A stretch of 64,000 bases of DNA from NCBI GenBank assembly GCA_002086835.1, contig MVIG01000004.1:248001-312000 (forward strand), read 5' to 3'. The stretch is from Mycolicibacterium porcinum. Its GTDB lineage: Bacteria; Actinomycetota; Actinomycetes; Mycobacteriales; Mycobacteriaceae. Shown here one piece after another: positions 53,376 through 61,629 of the stretch (positions are counted from its first letter, which is position 1; each line of letters opens with the position of its first letter). The notes beneath the pieces are model-generated. The model was not told the origin of the DNA. It searched no databases and saw only the letters and a program-made list of their open reading frames with translations. Made by a program: the position numbers and the translations under genes.

Positions 53376-54287
53376 CGTCACGGGTGCCAGACCGCCAACC
53401 TTGCCGACGGGCGGTGCCAGCGGGGTGACGAGGGCGTCGTGGTTGGCCTCGTAGAAGTAGATCAGTGAGACCAGGTCTTCTTCCGGGGCGTGCGGCTGCG
53501 GCGGCAGCACGCGGTGCCGGCCCGACGGCCAGCGGCGGCCGCTCCAGTACTCCAGCAGGTCACCGATGTTGACCGTGAGCGATCCCGGCTCCCACGGCGC
53601 GTCCTCCCAGCCCTCCTGTTCGGAGTAGACCTGCAGCCCGCCGGCTCCCGGTTCCCGGTCCAGGATGGTCACCGTGCCGAAATCGGTGTGCGGGCCGATG
53701 CGGAACTGGCCCGGCTCCGGCTCCCCCACCACGCTGACGGGTGGGTAGTGGTTGATGTTCATGGTCCACGTCGGCCGATCCGCCAGGGCGACAAAAGGAT
53801 TGACGGCCAACCCGAGGGCGTGGGCGAACAGCGCCAGCAAGTCGTCGGACACCTTCCGCATCGCGGCGGTGTATTCGTCGACCAAGGCCTGCAGCGCGGG
53901 CACCTCGGCCGGCCACACGTTGGGCGCGAACCAGATCCGGTCGACCTCGGGGTCGCCGGTCGCCGTCTCGGCGCCCAGGCTGTAACTCTCCTTGAGATCG
54001 GGCGGGGTCTCGGTGCCCTCGGCATAGCCGTTGGCCTCGGCTCCCGGCCCGATCCAGCCGTGCCCACCGACGGGCACCGAGTAGCCCTGCTTGACCTCGT
54101 CGGGCAGGGCGAAGAACTCCCGGCTGGCCGTGCGCACCTTGGCCGCCAGGTCGGTGTCCACACCGTGGCCGGTGACGACGATGAACCCGGCGCGCTGCAG
54201 CCCGGCGTCGACCTCGGCGGCAACCGCGTCGGCCTCGGCCCCACCGGCGTACCAGCGGGACATGTCGATCGTTGCTATCGCGCTCAT
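53328..54287 (-). CDS. Isopenicillin N synthase-family Fe(II)/2-oxoglutarate oxygenase
   Basis: 319 residues from ATG 54287 (SAIATIDMSRWYAGG). N-terminal DIOX_N-like region (RAGFIVVTGHGVDTDLAAKV) and the core FeII_2OG domain with H200-T-D202 (FRIGPHTDFGTVTILD) and H258 (RRWPSGRHRVLPP). These form a complete 2-His-1-carboxylate triad. IPNS-family members include oxygenases that hydroxylate pyrimidines in fungi. Here the gene is last in an operon with a cytosine-deaminase-like enzyme (4-bp overlap) and an NCS1 permease, so a nucleobase-related substrate is plausible. Substrate assignment is inference. Confidence 0.88.
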   Translation of the reverse strand: MSAIATIDMSRWYAGGAEADAVAAEVDAGLQRAGFIVVTGHGVDTDLAAKVRTASREFFALPDEVKQGYSVPVGGHGWIGPGAEANGYAEGTETPPDLKESYSLGAETATGDPEVDRIWFAPNVWPAEVPALQALVDEYTAAMRKVSDDLLALFAHALGLAVNPFVALADRPTWTMNINHYPPVSVVGEPEPGQFRIGPHTDFGTVTILDREPGAGGLQVYSEQEGWEDAPWEPGSLTVNIGDLLEYWSGRRWPSGRHRVLPPQPHAPEEDLVSLIYFYEANHDALVTPLAPPVGKVGGLAPVTSSVFIKERLDAITIG

Positions 54288-54724
54288 TCGCCTATGTCCT
54301 CCGCCCACAGGTCCGGCCGCTCGGCGATGAAGTTCTCCATCATCGCCACGCAGCGTTCATCGTCGAGCAGGGTAACCGCAACCCCGTGCTCGGCCAGCCA
54401 GTCATGGCCGCCGGTGAACGTCCGGCTCTCGCCGATCACCACCGCGCCGATGTTGAACTGACGGACCAGGCCACTGCAGTACCAACACGGCGAGAGCGTC
54501 GTCACCATGATCGTCGACCGGTAGCCGCGCTGGCGTCCGGCGGCCCGGAAGGCGTCGGTCTCGGCGTGGATCGACGGGTCGTCGTTCTGCACGCGACGGT
54601 TGTGCCCGGCGCCCAGCAGCGTCCCGTCCGAGCCGAACAAGGCGGCCCCGATCGGGATACCGCCCTCGGCCAATCCTTTTCGGGCCTCCTCGACGGCGAC
54701 GTCGAGCATCTGTTCCGGGGTCAT
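54284..54724 (-). CDS. Cytosine deaminase-like (nucleoside deaminase family)
   Basis: 146 residues from ATG 54724 (TPEQMLDVAVEEARKG). Cytidine-deaminase fold with the zinc site H53-A-E55 (SIHAETDAFR) and P79-C80-W-Y-C83 (LSPCWYCSGLV). The overall pattern, including GIPIGAALFGSDGTLLGAGHNRR, is that of the yeast Fcy1-type cytosine deaminase, which converts cytosine (and 5-methylcytosine less well) to uracil or thymine. The gene overlaps the permease upstream and the oxygenase downstream by 4 bp each. Confidence 0.88.
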   Translation of the reverse strand: MTPEQMLDVAVEEARKGLAEGGIPIGAALFGSDGTLLGAGHNRRVQNDDPSIHAETDAFRAAGRQRGYRSTIMVTTLSPCWYCSGLVRQFNIGAVVIGESRTFTGGHDWLAEHGVAVTLLDDERCVAMMENFIAERPDLWAEDIGE

Positions 54725-56115
54725 GCCGGCACCTTCTCCGCTGACAGCTTGGACCGGCACAGCACGAGATAGCTCAGGCCGGCGATCAGGAACCCGACAA
54801 AGAACGTGATGTCGCCCAGCTGCGGCACCTCCCGGGCGATGTAGCCGACGAACTTCGCCTGGTTGCAGAACAGCGCCACCGACACCACGAGGCCGATCAG
54901 GAACGACGCCAGGCCGGGCCAGTTCGTGTAGGACCGGTCGTAGAGGAAGTGCGCGACGGGGGCGTCACCACGCAGGTACTCGTCGGCGAACACCACACCG
55001 AGCCACGGTCCGATCCAGTACGCGATGATCAGCAGGAACGCCTCGTAACTCGCCGCGGCGTCGGCCAGCGCCCACCACGCGATGAGGAATCCGACGACCC
55101 CGAAGAACGCGGTGGCCAGGGCCCGGGCGATGTGATGCGGCAGCTTGATCCCGATGGTCACGAAAGCCATTGCGCCCGAATAGATGTTGATCGCATTCGC
55201 GGCCACCGCGCCGATCGCGATCGCCAACAGGGTCAGGCTCGCCAGCCACGGGGCCAGCTCCGAGGTGAACGCGGTCGTGGGGTTGTCCGAGACTGCGGGA
55301 CCGATGGTCACCGACGCCGCACCCACCGTCTGAAGCAGCATGCAGGACACGAACAGCCCTGCGGCAGCGAAGAACCCGGTGCGCGGTCCGGCCTCGGTCC
55401 GCGGCAGGTACCGGGTGTAATCGGCGGCGTAGGGCGCCCAGCCGGCGACGTAACCGAACGCGGTGCCGACGGTCAGCAGGAACCCGCCCATGCCGCCGAC
55501 ACCGCCGCTGACCGCGGGCGCACCGAAATCCGCCTTGGTCAGGATCACCACCGAGGTGATCACGAAGATGACCGCGAGCACCGGGAAGGCCCACCGCTCG
55601 AACGCCTGAACCAAGTTGTGCCCGAACACCGCCAGCGCGGTCTGCACCACGACGACGAGCACCAGCGCCAGCACCGGCGCGATGCCGAACAGCGTGGACA
55701 GCGCGAACGCGCCGCTGACGCTGTTGGTGGCGAACCACCCGATGCCCGCGGTGACCGTCATCAGCAACGAGGGCACGGCGTTGCCCTTGAAGCCGAAAGC
55801 CAGGCGGCCCAGCACCATCTGCGGGACGCCGTGCAGGGGTCCGCGCTTGGACAGGAAGTAATGCGCGAGCGCCCCCAGGCCGGTGCCGATCGCCAGACCG
55901 GCCACCGCCTGCCAGAAGGTCATGCCGTAGACCGAGACCGCCAGAACGCCCAGGAAAATCGTGGCGAATTCCAGGTTCGGCGAGGTCCAGGTCCAGAACA
56001 ACTGGCTGGGCTTGCCGTGCCGGTCGGCGTCGGCGATGTGCTCGTTGCCGCCCGGTTCCACGGCGGCGATTCGGTCCCGGTACGAGCCGTCGGTACTGGG
56101 CTCAGCCGCTGTCAT
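54721..56115 (-). CDS. NCS1-family cytosine/purine permease
   Basis: 464 residues with about 12 transmembrane helices. SQLFWTWTSPNLEFATIFLG near the N-terminus is the NCS1 substrate-pocket signature, followed by GVPQMVLGRLAFGFKGNAVPSLL and AGWAPYAADYTRYLP. These place it with CodB/purine-cytosine permeases, which import nucleobases by cation symport. It is the first gene of the permease-deaminase-oxygenase operon. The GntR gene lies 60 bp upstream on the same strand and could be its regulator. Confidence 0.9.
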   Translation of the reverse strand: MTAAEPSTDGSYRDRIAAVEPGGNEHIADADRHGKPSQLFWTWTSPNLEFATIFLGVLAVSVYGMTFWQAVAGLAIGTGLGALAHYFLSKRGPLHGVPQMVLGRLAFGFKGNAVPSLLMTVTAGIGWFATNSVSGAFALSTLFGIAPVLALVLVVVVQTALAVFGHNLVQAFERWAFPVLAVIFVITSVVILTKADFGAPAVSGGVGGMGGFLLTVGTAFGYVAGWAPYAADYTRYLPRTEAGPRTGFFAAAGLFVSCMLLQTVGAASVTIGPAVSDNPTTAFTSELAPWLASLTLLAIAIGAVAANAINIYSGAMAFVTIGIKLPHHIARALATAFFGVVGFLIAWWALADAAASYEAFLLIIAYWIGPWLGVVFADEYLRGDAPVAHFLYDRSYTNWPGLASFLIGLVVSVALFCNQAKFVGYIAREVPQLGDITFFVGFLIAGLSYLVLCRSKLSAEKVPA

Positions 56116-56175
56116 GCGTACACCGTGGCGTGAACCGTGGCCTAACGCAAGCTGAACGCGGAGATTGGTTGACGT

Positions 56176-56853
56176 TCAATCGGGCTCGGCGACGGCAAGC
56201 AACTCGCGGGCGCTGGCGACGATGTGGTCGTGGAGCGCTGAGCGGCGCGCCTCCGGCCCGCCGGTCGTGATCGCGTTCAGTAGGGCGCGGTGCTCTTCGG
56301 GGATCGCGAACGGGCTGTCGTGCCGCCTGGCGAGCCGGTGGATCTGCATCCGGATGCGCGGTTGCACACTGGCCCACAGTTGCATCGCGTGTTCAGAGTG
56401 GGCGCTCTTGACGATCGTCTCGTGAAACTGCACGTCGAGTTCGTTGAGCAGATCAAGGTTGTCGGCCGCCGCGGCGTCGTCCATGCGCGCCACGAGCAGC
56501 TGCAGCTCGGTCAGCACGGCTGGATCGACGCTTGCCTTCTCCACGGCGAACTGCTCGATCGACAATCGCACCGGAAGCAACACTCCAAGCAGTTCGTCGG
56601 CACTAACCGTCGCCACGAATGCCCCGCGGTTGGGGATGTGGTGCACCAAGCCTTCACTTTCCAGCTGCCGCAGAGCTTCACGCACGGGACCGGGGCTGGT
56701 GCTCAGGTGCGCGGCCAGCACGTCCTGCTTGAGCTGCGCACCGGGTGCCAGGCCGCCTTTTACGATCTGCTCGCGCAGCCAGTCCGCGATCTGATGCCGT
56801 CGCGACGCGGGCAACGGGGCGACTGCGGCCAGCGGTTCCAGCGCCTCCGCCAA
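56176..56853 (-). CDS. GntR-family regulator (FadR subfamily, FCD domain)
   Basis: 225 residues. Winged-helix domain at ~17-80 (RRHQIADWLREQIVKGGLAP, LAAHLSTSPGPVREALRQLE, LVHHIPNRGAFVATV), then an all-helical FCD effector domain (LDVQFHETIVKSAHSEHAMQLW, with Asp/His metal-ligand candidates, and EHRALLNAITTGGPEARRSALHDHI). It lies between the permease operon (same strand, downstream) and the divergent ABC-deacylase operon. A 14-bp AT-rich palindrome in the divergent gap is a candidate site. Confidence 0.9.
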   Translation of the reverse strand: MAEALEPLAAVAPLPASRRHQIADWLREQIVKGGLAPGAQLKQDVLAAHLSTSPGPVREALRQLESEGLVHHIPNRGAFVATVSADELLGVLLPVRLSIEQFAVEKASVDPAVLTELQLLVARMDDAAAADNLDLLNELDVQFHETIVKSAHSEHAMQLWASVQPRIRMQIHRLARRHDSPFAIPEEHRALLNAITTGGPEARRSALHDHIVASARELLAVAEPD

Positions 56854-56968
56854 TGGTCGTTCTCCTTACACAAGGTCGACAGGGATGCCCCAGTGGCATC
56901 AATCCTATGCAGCCGTTCGGGCCCATTCCGGCGCAGACGCTGCCGATTCCACTGTTGCGTAGATTACA

Positions 56969-56982
56969 GATTATAGATAATC
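56969..56982. promoter_or_regulatory. AT-rich palindrome in the GntR/ABC divergent promoter
   Basis: GATTAT AG ATAATC, a 6+2+6 inverted repeat, lies between the GntR start (56853) and the ABC binding-protein start (57056). It contains -10-like TATAGAT/GATAAT, so a bound repressor would block the promoter. Confidence 0.5.
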
Positions 56983-57055
56983 TCCGATTCATCCAAACGG
57001 AGTCGGAGCAGTGGTCCCGCCTCGACCTGAAAAATCTTCTGAACAAAGGACATTC

Positions 57056-57871
57056 ATGCGTAGAGCCCTCCGCGCCGTGTTCGTCGCCCTCGCCGCCATC
57101 ACCGTGTTGGTCGTAGCCGGCTGCACGTCGTCGGGTCAGACAGGCACCGCCCAGGGCAGCGTCCTCACCAGGGTGCTGACCAGCAAGAAGCTCACCGTTG
57201 GCGTATTCGCCGACGCACCGCCTTATGGCGTGATGACCAGCTCCGGCGATTACGAAGGCTTCGACATCGACAAGGCCAGAGCACTCGCCGACTCACTCGG
57301 CGCCAAGGTGGAATTCGTCAGCGCCACCAATGCCAGCCGAATTCCGATGTTGGAGACCGGCAAGGCCGATGTCGTCATCGCTGCGCTGACGAACCTCGAC
57401 GAACGCGCCCAGGTGGTGGCATTGACAAGGCCATACGCGTCCGAGGGGCAGCTCGTCGTGGTGCCCGCCGACAGCCCGATCCGAAGCTACGACGACCTCG
57501 CTGGCCGCACCGTTGCCTCGACCCGCGGCAGCGTGCCCGCCACCATCTTGGAAGCCGAGTTCCCGCAGGCGAAGGCCAGCCTGTTCGAAGCCGTTGCCGA
57601 CTCCATCCAAGCTCTGCGCAGCGGAAAGGTGGACGCGCTGATGGAGAGCACGGCCGTGGTCGCCGGCGTCCGCGCGAGCCAGGGCAACGCGGTACGGGTC
57701 CTCGACGCGCCCGCACTGGCCCCGTCGTTCGTGTCGTTCGGCATCAAGATGGGCGACCAGCTGTGGCTCAACTACCTCAACAACTTCATCATGAACTACA
57801 ACATCAGCAAGGCCGCCGATGAGTCGTACAACAGGTGGCTCGGCATGGACGTCCCCGCGCTCATCAAGTAA
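57056..57871 (+). CDS. Polar amino acid ABC transporter substrate-binding lipoprotein
   Basis: 271 residues from ATG 57056, which has AAAGGA upstream. Signal peptide RALRAVFVALAAITVLV ends in a lipobox VVAGC. SBP_bac_3 domain: KKLTVGVFADAPPYGVMTSS, YEGFDIDKARALADSLGAKV, FVSATNASRIPMLETGKADV, and the C-terminal LNYLNNFIMNYNISKAADESYNRWLG. This is the glutamine/opine/polar-amino-acid binding class. The downstream deacylase suggests the cargo may be an N-acyl amino acid or related compound. Confidence 0.92.
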   Translation: MRRALRAVFVALAAITVLVVAGCTSSGQTGTAQGSVLTRVLTSKKLTVGVFADAPPYGVMTSSGDYEGFDIDKARALADSLGAKVEFVSATNASRIPMLETGKADVVIAALTNLDERAQVVALTRPYASEGQLVVVPADSPIRSYDDLAGRTVASTRGSVPATILEAEFPQAKASLFEAVADSIQALRSGKVDALMESTAVVAGVRASQGNAVRVLDAPALAPSFVSFGIKMGDQLWLNYLNNFIMNYNISKAADESYNRWLGMDVPALIK

Positions 57872-57904
57872 CCCGCTGCATCACAACACCTTTCAGGACA
57901 ACAC

Positions 57905-58567
57905 ATGCAGCTCTACTACGGGGACCTGATCCCCTATCTCGTTCCACTGCTCAAAGGCCTCGCGGTCAGCATCGGGGTCAGCGTGGTCGCGACGGTCGCA
58001 GGCGGCGCATTCGGGATCCTGCTCTACGTCGGGCGCACATCCAGGGTGAGCATCGTGCGCGTCGCATCGTCGACCTACATCGAGGTCATCCGCAACACTC
58101 CGCTGCTGCTGCAGCTCTACCTGGTCTACTTCGCACTGCCGCAGGCCGGGGTGAACCTCGACCCGGTCGCTGCGGGCATCCTCGCGCTCAGTGTCAACAA
58201 CGCGGCGTACCTGGCCGAGATCTATCGCGCGGGCTTTCAGTCCGTGCCGGCCGGCCTGCGTGAAGCAGGGGCGGCACTCGGCCTCAGCCCGCGTGACACG
58301 TTCTGGCAGGTGCTCTTCCCGCCGGCGATGCGAAACGTCCTGCCTGCCATCACCAATCAGACCATCCTGCTGTTCCTGGCCTCGTCGATCACATCCGTCG
58401 TGTCCCTGCCAGACCTGATGCACGTGATGATGGGAATCACCTCGACCACGTTCCGCACCATCGAGGCATTCACCGTCGGCGGCCTGCTCTACTTCGCGGT
58501 CGCGTTCCTCATCGCCGGCCTGTCCCGACTGGTCGAAACCCGCTTCATCAAATGGAAGGTGGCGTGA
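57905..58567 (+). CDS. Amino acid ABC transporter permease (HisM/GlnP family)
   Basis: 220 residues with five or more transmembrane helices. Contains the EAA-loop region AGLREAGAALGLSPRDTFWQVLFPPAMRNVLPAITNQ split over ~115-155 and the N-terminal IPYLVPLLKGLAVSIGVSVVATVAGG. ASSTYIEVIRNTPLLLQLYL is the His/Glu/Gln/Arg permease signature. It pairs with the second permease gene, whose ATG overlaps its stop by one base (TGATG). Together they form the membrane channel. Confidence 0.93.
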   Translation: MQLYYGDLIPYLVPLLKGLAVSIGVSVVATVAGGAFGILLYVGRTSRVSIVRVASSTYIEVIRNTPLLLQLYLVYFALPQAGVNLDPVAAGILALSVNNAAYLAEIYRAGFQSVPAGLREAGAALGLSPRDTFWQVLFPPAMRNVLPAITNQTILLFLASSITSVVSLPDLMHVMMGITSTTFRTIEAFTVGGLLYFAVAFLIAGLSRLVETRFIKWKVA

Positions 58568-59274
58568 TGTTCGAAGGCCTCGGCACCCAACATCTTTCGC
58601 TGATCTGGCAGGGTGCGCTCGTCACTCTCCAGATATGCGTGCTGTCAGTGCTTTTCGGTGGGGCACTCGGAGTCGTCATCGGGCTGATGTCCACCGGGAC
58701 AATCCGCACGCTACGGTGGGCGGCCGCGCTCTACGTAGCGCTGATCCGCGGCATCCCGGTGTTGCTGATCATCTTCTTCGTCTACTTCGGCATACCGCTG
58801 ATGGCCCCGGGTACCAGCCTCTCGGAGTACTGGGCCGCGGTGATCGCGCTGTCGGTGTTCGCCTCGGCCTACATCGGTGAGCTCGTGCGCGGCAGCATCC
58901 AAGCCGTCCCCGGTGGACAGTTCGAGGCCGCCGACGCACTCGGGCTGTCCTACGCCCAACGGATGCGCTGGGTCATCCTGCCGCAGGCCGCCCGGGTGGT
59001 CGTGCCACCCGGTGTCGGTTTCCTGGTGGTCCTGATCAAGGACAGCTCCTTGGTCGCAGTGATCGGTCTCGTCGAACTGACCCGTGCGGGCAACGTGGTC
59101 AGCTCTCTGACCGCCAATCCGATCACCACCTATCTCATCGTCGGTGCCGGCTATTTCGTCATCTGCTACGCGCTTTCGTCGCTGGGCCGCCGATATGAAC
59201 GCAGGCTCGGCGTGCACGTCAAAGCGCCCGAGGTCGGCGACACCCTCACCCTCACCACAGGAGCGAAGAAATGA
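58567..59274 (+). CDS. Amino acid ABC transporter permease (HisQ/GlnP family)
   Basis: 235 residues from ATG 58567. Same family as the previous gene: [42 protein letters not shown], the EAA loop [29 protein letters not shown] and [19 protein letters not shown]. Its stop overlaps the ATPase ATG by 4 bp. Two unequal permeases are usual for this importer type. Confidence 0.93.
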   Translation: MFEGLGTQHLSLIWQGALVTLQICVLSVLFGGALGVVIGLMSTGTIRTLRWAAALYVALIRGIPVLLIIFFVYFGIPLMAPGTSLSEYWAAVIALSVFASAYIGELVRGSIQAVPGGQFEAADALGLSYAQRMRWVILPQAARVVVPPGVGFLVVLIKDSSLVAVIGLVELTRAGNVVSSLTANPITTYLIVGAGYFVICYALSSLGRRYERRLGVHVKAPEVGDTLTLTTGAKK

Positions 59275-59999
59275 TCGAGGTCGACGGACTACGGCTGAGC
59301 TTCGGCGACACCGAAGTGCTGCACGGCGTTTCGTGCCGGGTCGCCGAGCGTGAAGTGGTGTGCATCATCGGCGCGTCGGGATCGGGCAAGAGCACGCTGC
59401 TGCGCTGCATGAACGGCTTGGAACGACCGTCGCACGGCACGATCGTGATCAACGGGCACACGTTGGGACCTCAGGAGAAGACCGCTGATCTCGCCGTGGT
59501 GCGCCGCGACGTCGGCATGGTGTTCCAGCATTTCAACCTTTTTCCGCACATGACCGTCACCGAGAACATCACGCTGGCCCCACGGCGGGTACTGGGGCGC
59601 GCCAAGAGCGAGGCTGAGGAACGCGCCCGCATCCTGCTGGAACGAGTGGGGCTGGCAGCCAAGGCCGATGTCTATCCCGATTCGCTGTCGGGCGGCCAGA
59701 AACAACGCGTGGCCATCGCGCGTGCGCTGGCCATGGATCCCAAGATCATGTTGTTCGACGAGCCCACCTCGGCGCTGGACCCCGAGATCGTCGGCGAGGT
59801 GCTGGCGGTGATGAAAGACCTCGCCGCCGAGGGCATGACCATGGTGGTGGTGACCCACGAGATGGGGTTTGCCCGCGAGGTCTCCGACCGGGTGATCTAC
59901 ATGGACAAGGGCACTATCGTCGAAACCGCCGGCCCGACAGCGATCTTCACCACGCCGCAGGAAGCCCGTACGCGCGAGTTCCTCAGCAAGGTGCTGTGA
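59271..59999 (+). CDS. Amino acid ABC transporter ATP-binding protein (GlnQ/HisP family)
   Basis: 242 residues: Walker [10 protein letters not shown] at ~35-43, Q-loop [16 protein letters not shown], signature [19 protein letters not shown], Walker [15 protein letters not shown] and switch His [14 protein letters not shown] complete HisP/GlnQ-type ATPase. The next gene, the deacylase, begins 1 nt after its stop, so uptake and hydrolysis are encoded in one transcript. Confidence 0.95.
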   Translation: MIEVDGLRLSFGDTEVLHGVSCRVAEREVVCIIGASGSGKSTLLRCMNGLERPSHGTIVINGHTLGPQEKTADLAVVRRDVGMVFQHFNLFPHMTVTENITLAPRRVLGRAKSEAEERARILLERVGLAAKADVYPDSLSGGQKQRVAIARALAMDPKIMLFDEPTSALDPEIVGEVLAVMKDLAAEGMTMVVVTHEMGFAREVSDRVIYMDKGTIVETAGPTAIFTTPQEARTREFLSKVL

Positions 60000-60000
60000 G

Positions 60001-61590
60001 ATGCCGGCCTTGGACTACTTGCTGACGGGCGCGGCCATCGTCGACGGAACCGGCACGCCCGCACGACGAGCAGACGTCGGTCTACGCGGGAGCCGCATCG
60101 CCTTCGTCGGCTTGTCGCCCGACGTCCGGGCAGCCACCACGCTCGACTGCACAGGCATGATCATCACGCCCGGGCTGATCGATCCCCACAGCCACAGCGA
60201 CTGGTCGGTGCTGGGCAACCCCGACGGGTTCAGCACGATCCACCAAGGCGTCACCACCGAGGTGGTCGGCAATTGTGGCGTCACCTATGCCCCGATCGGC
60301 GAGGACGGCGTCGACCAGACCGCAAATGCGCTGCGCGCCATGGGTTACGACGGCCCGGTCGACTGGCGCAGCTTCGGCGACCTGGTGCAGCGCGTGCACC
60401 TCGGTCCTACGGCTCAGAACCTCATGTGGTTTGTCGGGCACACCGCGATTCGCTCCGCCGCGCAGTCGGCGACCGATCCTCTACGCGCGCAGATCCGTTT
60501 GCTCGAGGAGGCGATGGAGGCGGGCGCGATCGGTTTCTCCAGCGGGCTGGAGTACGGCTCAGGGCGGTTCGCGGAGACCGAGGAACTCGTGACGCTCGCC
60601 CAAACGGCGGGCCGACGGGACGGCATGTATGCCAGCCACATCCGGAATCGCGACGCCGGGCTCGACACCGCGGTCGACGAGTTCTTCGCCGTTGTCGACG
60701 GCGGGCGGGTGCGGGCTCAACTGTCGCACCTGAATGTGCGTCACGACACCGGCGCCGAATCCGGCGCCTGGGAGCGCGCAGCCGAGCGTGTCGTCACCGA
60801 ACGACGGCGCGGAACCGATGTGCTGGCCGACATGACTCCCTACCCGCACGGCATCGGCATGGCCACCGGGCTGCTGCCCGCATGGTTGGCCGAACGCCCC
60901 GGCGCCGAGGCTGCCGAGCTGCTCAAGGACCGGGAAGTCCGGGAACAGGTGCGCCGGGACAGCGATCGTTACTGGCGGTTCGTCCACCGGGGCCAGTGGC
61001 ACCGAGTGCGGCTCGGCGTCAGCCCGGCTCACCCAGACTGGGAAGGACTGTCGTTCACCGAGATCGCCGAGAAACACGGCGCCGACGAGTGGGAGTGCCT
61101 GTTCGATGTCCTCGCAGCGGCGGGCGCCGATATGGGCAGCGTGCAGTTGATCGGCGAATTGTTCACCGCCGGCCACCTCGCCGAGGCGATCGCGCACGAC
61201 CACTTCCTGCTCGGGGTCGACGCGTTCACGACATGCCGGCACGGACCCCTCGACGGCCGCACCCGCAATCCGCTGTTCTACCACGGGCATACGCACTACC
61301 TGGCTCACCACGTGCCCGCTGGAACGCTGGCCCTCGAGACGGCCATCCACAAGATGACCGGCATGGTCGCCGAACACTTCGGCATGCGCGATCGAGGTGA
61401 ACTGCGTGAGGGCGCGTTCGCCGATGTCGTCGTGTTCGACCCCGCGATCATCGACCGCACCGACACCTGGACTCTGCCGCGCCGGTATGCCGACGCGGCC
61501 CGCCATGTCTGGGTGAACGGCGTTGCCGTCGTCACCGACGCCACCCACACGGGCCGCAGGCCCGGACTCATGCTCACCCACCGGCCGTGA
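60001..61590 (+). CDS. N-acyl-D-amino-acid deacylase (D-aminoacylase family amidohydrolase)
   Basis: 529 residues. Amidohydrolase barrel with the metal-binding H63-S-H65 (GLIDPHSHSDWSVLG), the D-aminoacylase-type Cys ligand C92 in VVGNCGVTYAPI, IGFSSGLEYGSGRFAE, SHIRNRDAG, and the C-terminal small beta-domain (GELREGAFADVVVFDPA). It hydrolyses N-acyl-D-amino acids or related amides; closely related enzymes act on D-glutamate or dihydroorotate-like substrates. The coupling with a polar-amino-acid importer supports use of imported N-acyl compounds. Acyl and side-chain specificity are unknown. Confidence 0.88.
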   Translation: MPALDYLLTGAAIVDGTGTPARRADVGLRGSRIAFVGLSPDVRAATTLDCTGMIITPGLIDPHSHSDWSVLGNPDGFSTIHQGVTTEVVGNCGVTYAPIGEDGVDQTANALRAMGYDGPVDWRSFGDLVQRVHLGPTAQNLMWFVGHTAIRSAAQSATDPLRAQIRLLEEAMEAGAIGFSSGLEYGSGRFAETEELVTLAQTAGRRDGMYASHIRNRDAGLDTAVDEFFAVVDGGRVRAQLSHLNVRHDTGAESGAWERAAERVVTERRRGTDVLADMTPYPHGIGMATGLLPAWLAERPGAEAAELLKDREVREQVRRDSDRYWRFVHRGQWHRVRLGVSPAHPDWEGLSFTEIAEKHGADEWECLFDVLAAAGADMGSVQLIGELFTAGHLAEAIAHDHFLLGVDAFTTCRHGPLDGRTRNPLFYHGHTHYLAHHVPAGTLALETAIHKMTGMVAEHFGMRDRGELREGAFADVVVFDPAIIDRTDTWTLPRRYADAARHVWVNGVAVVTDATHTGRRPGLMLTHRP

Positions 61591-61629
61591 CAAGACGGCC
61601 ACACATCATCCCGAGGAGCTCTAGAACAC

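Noticed and set aside
54949..56133. Long plus-strand frame opposite the NCS1 permease
   Set aside because: Arg/Asp/Gly-rich shadow with no hydrophobic structure; the permease is clear.
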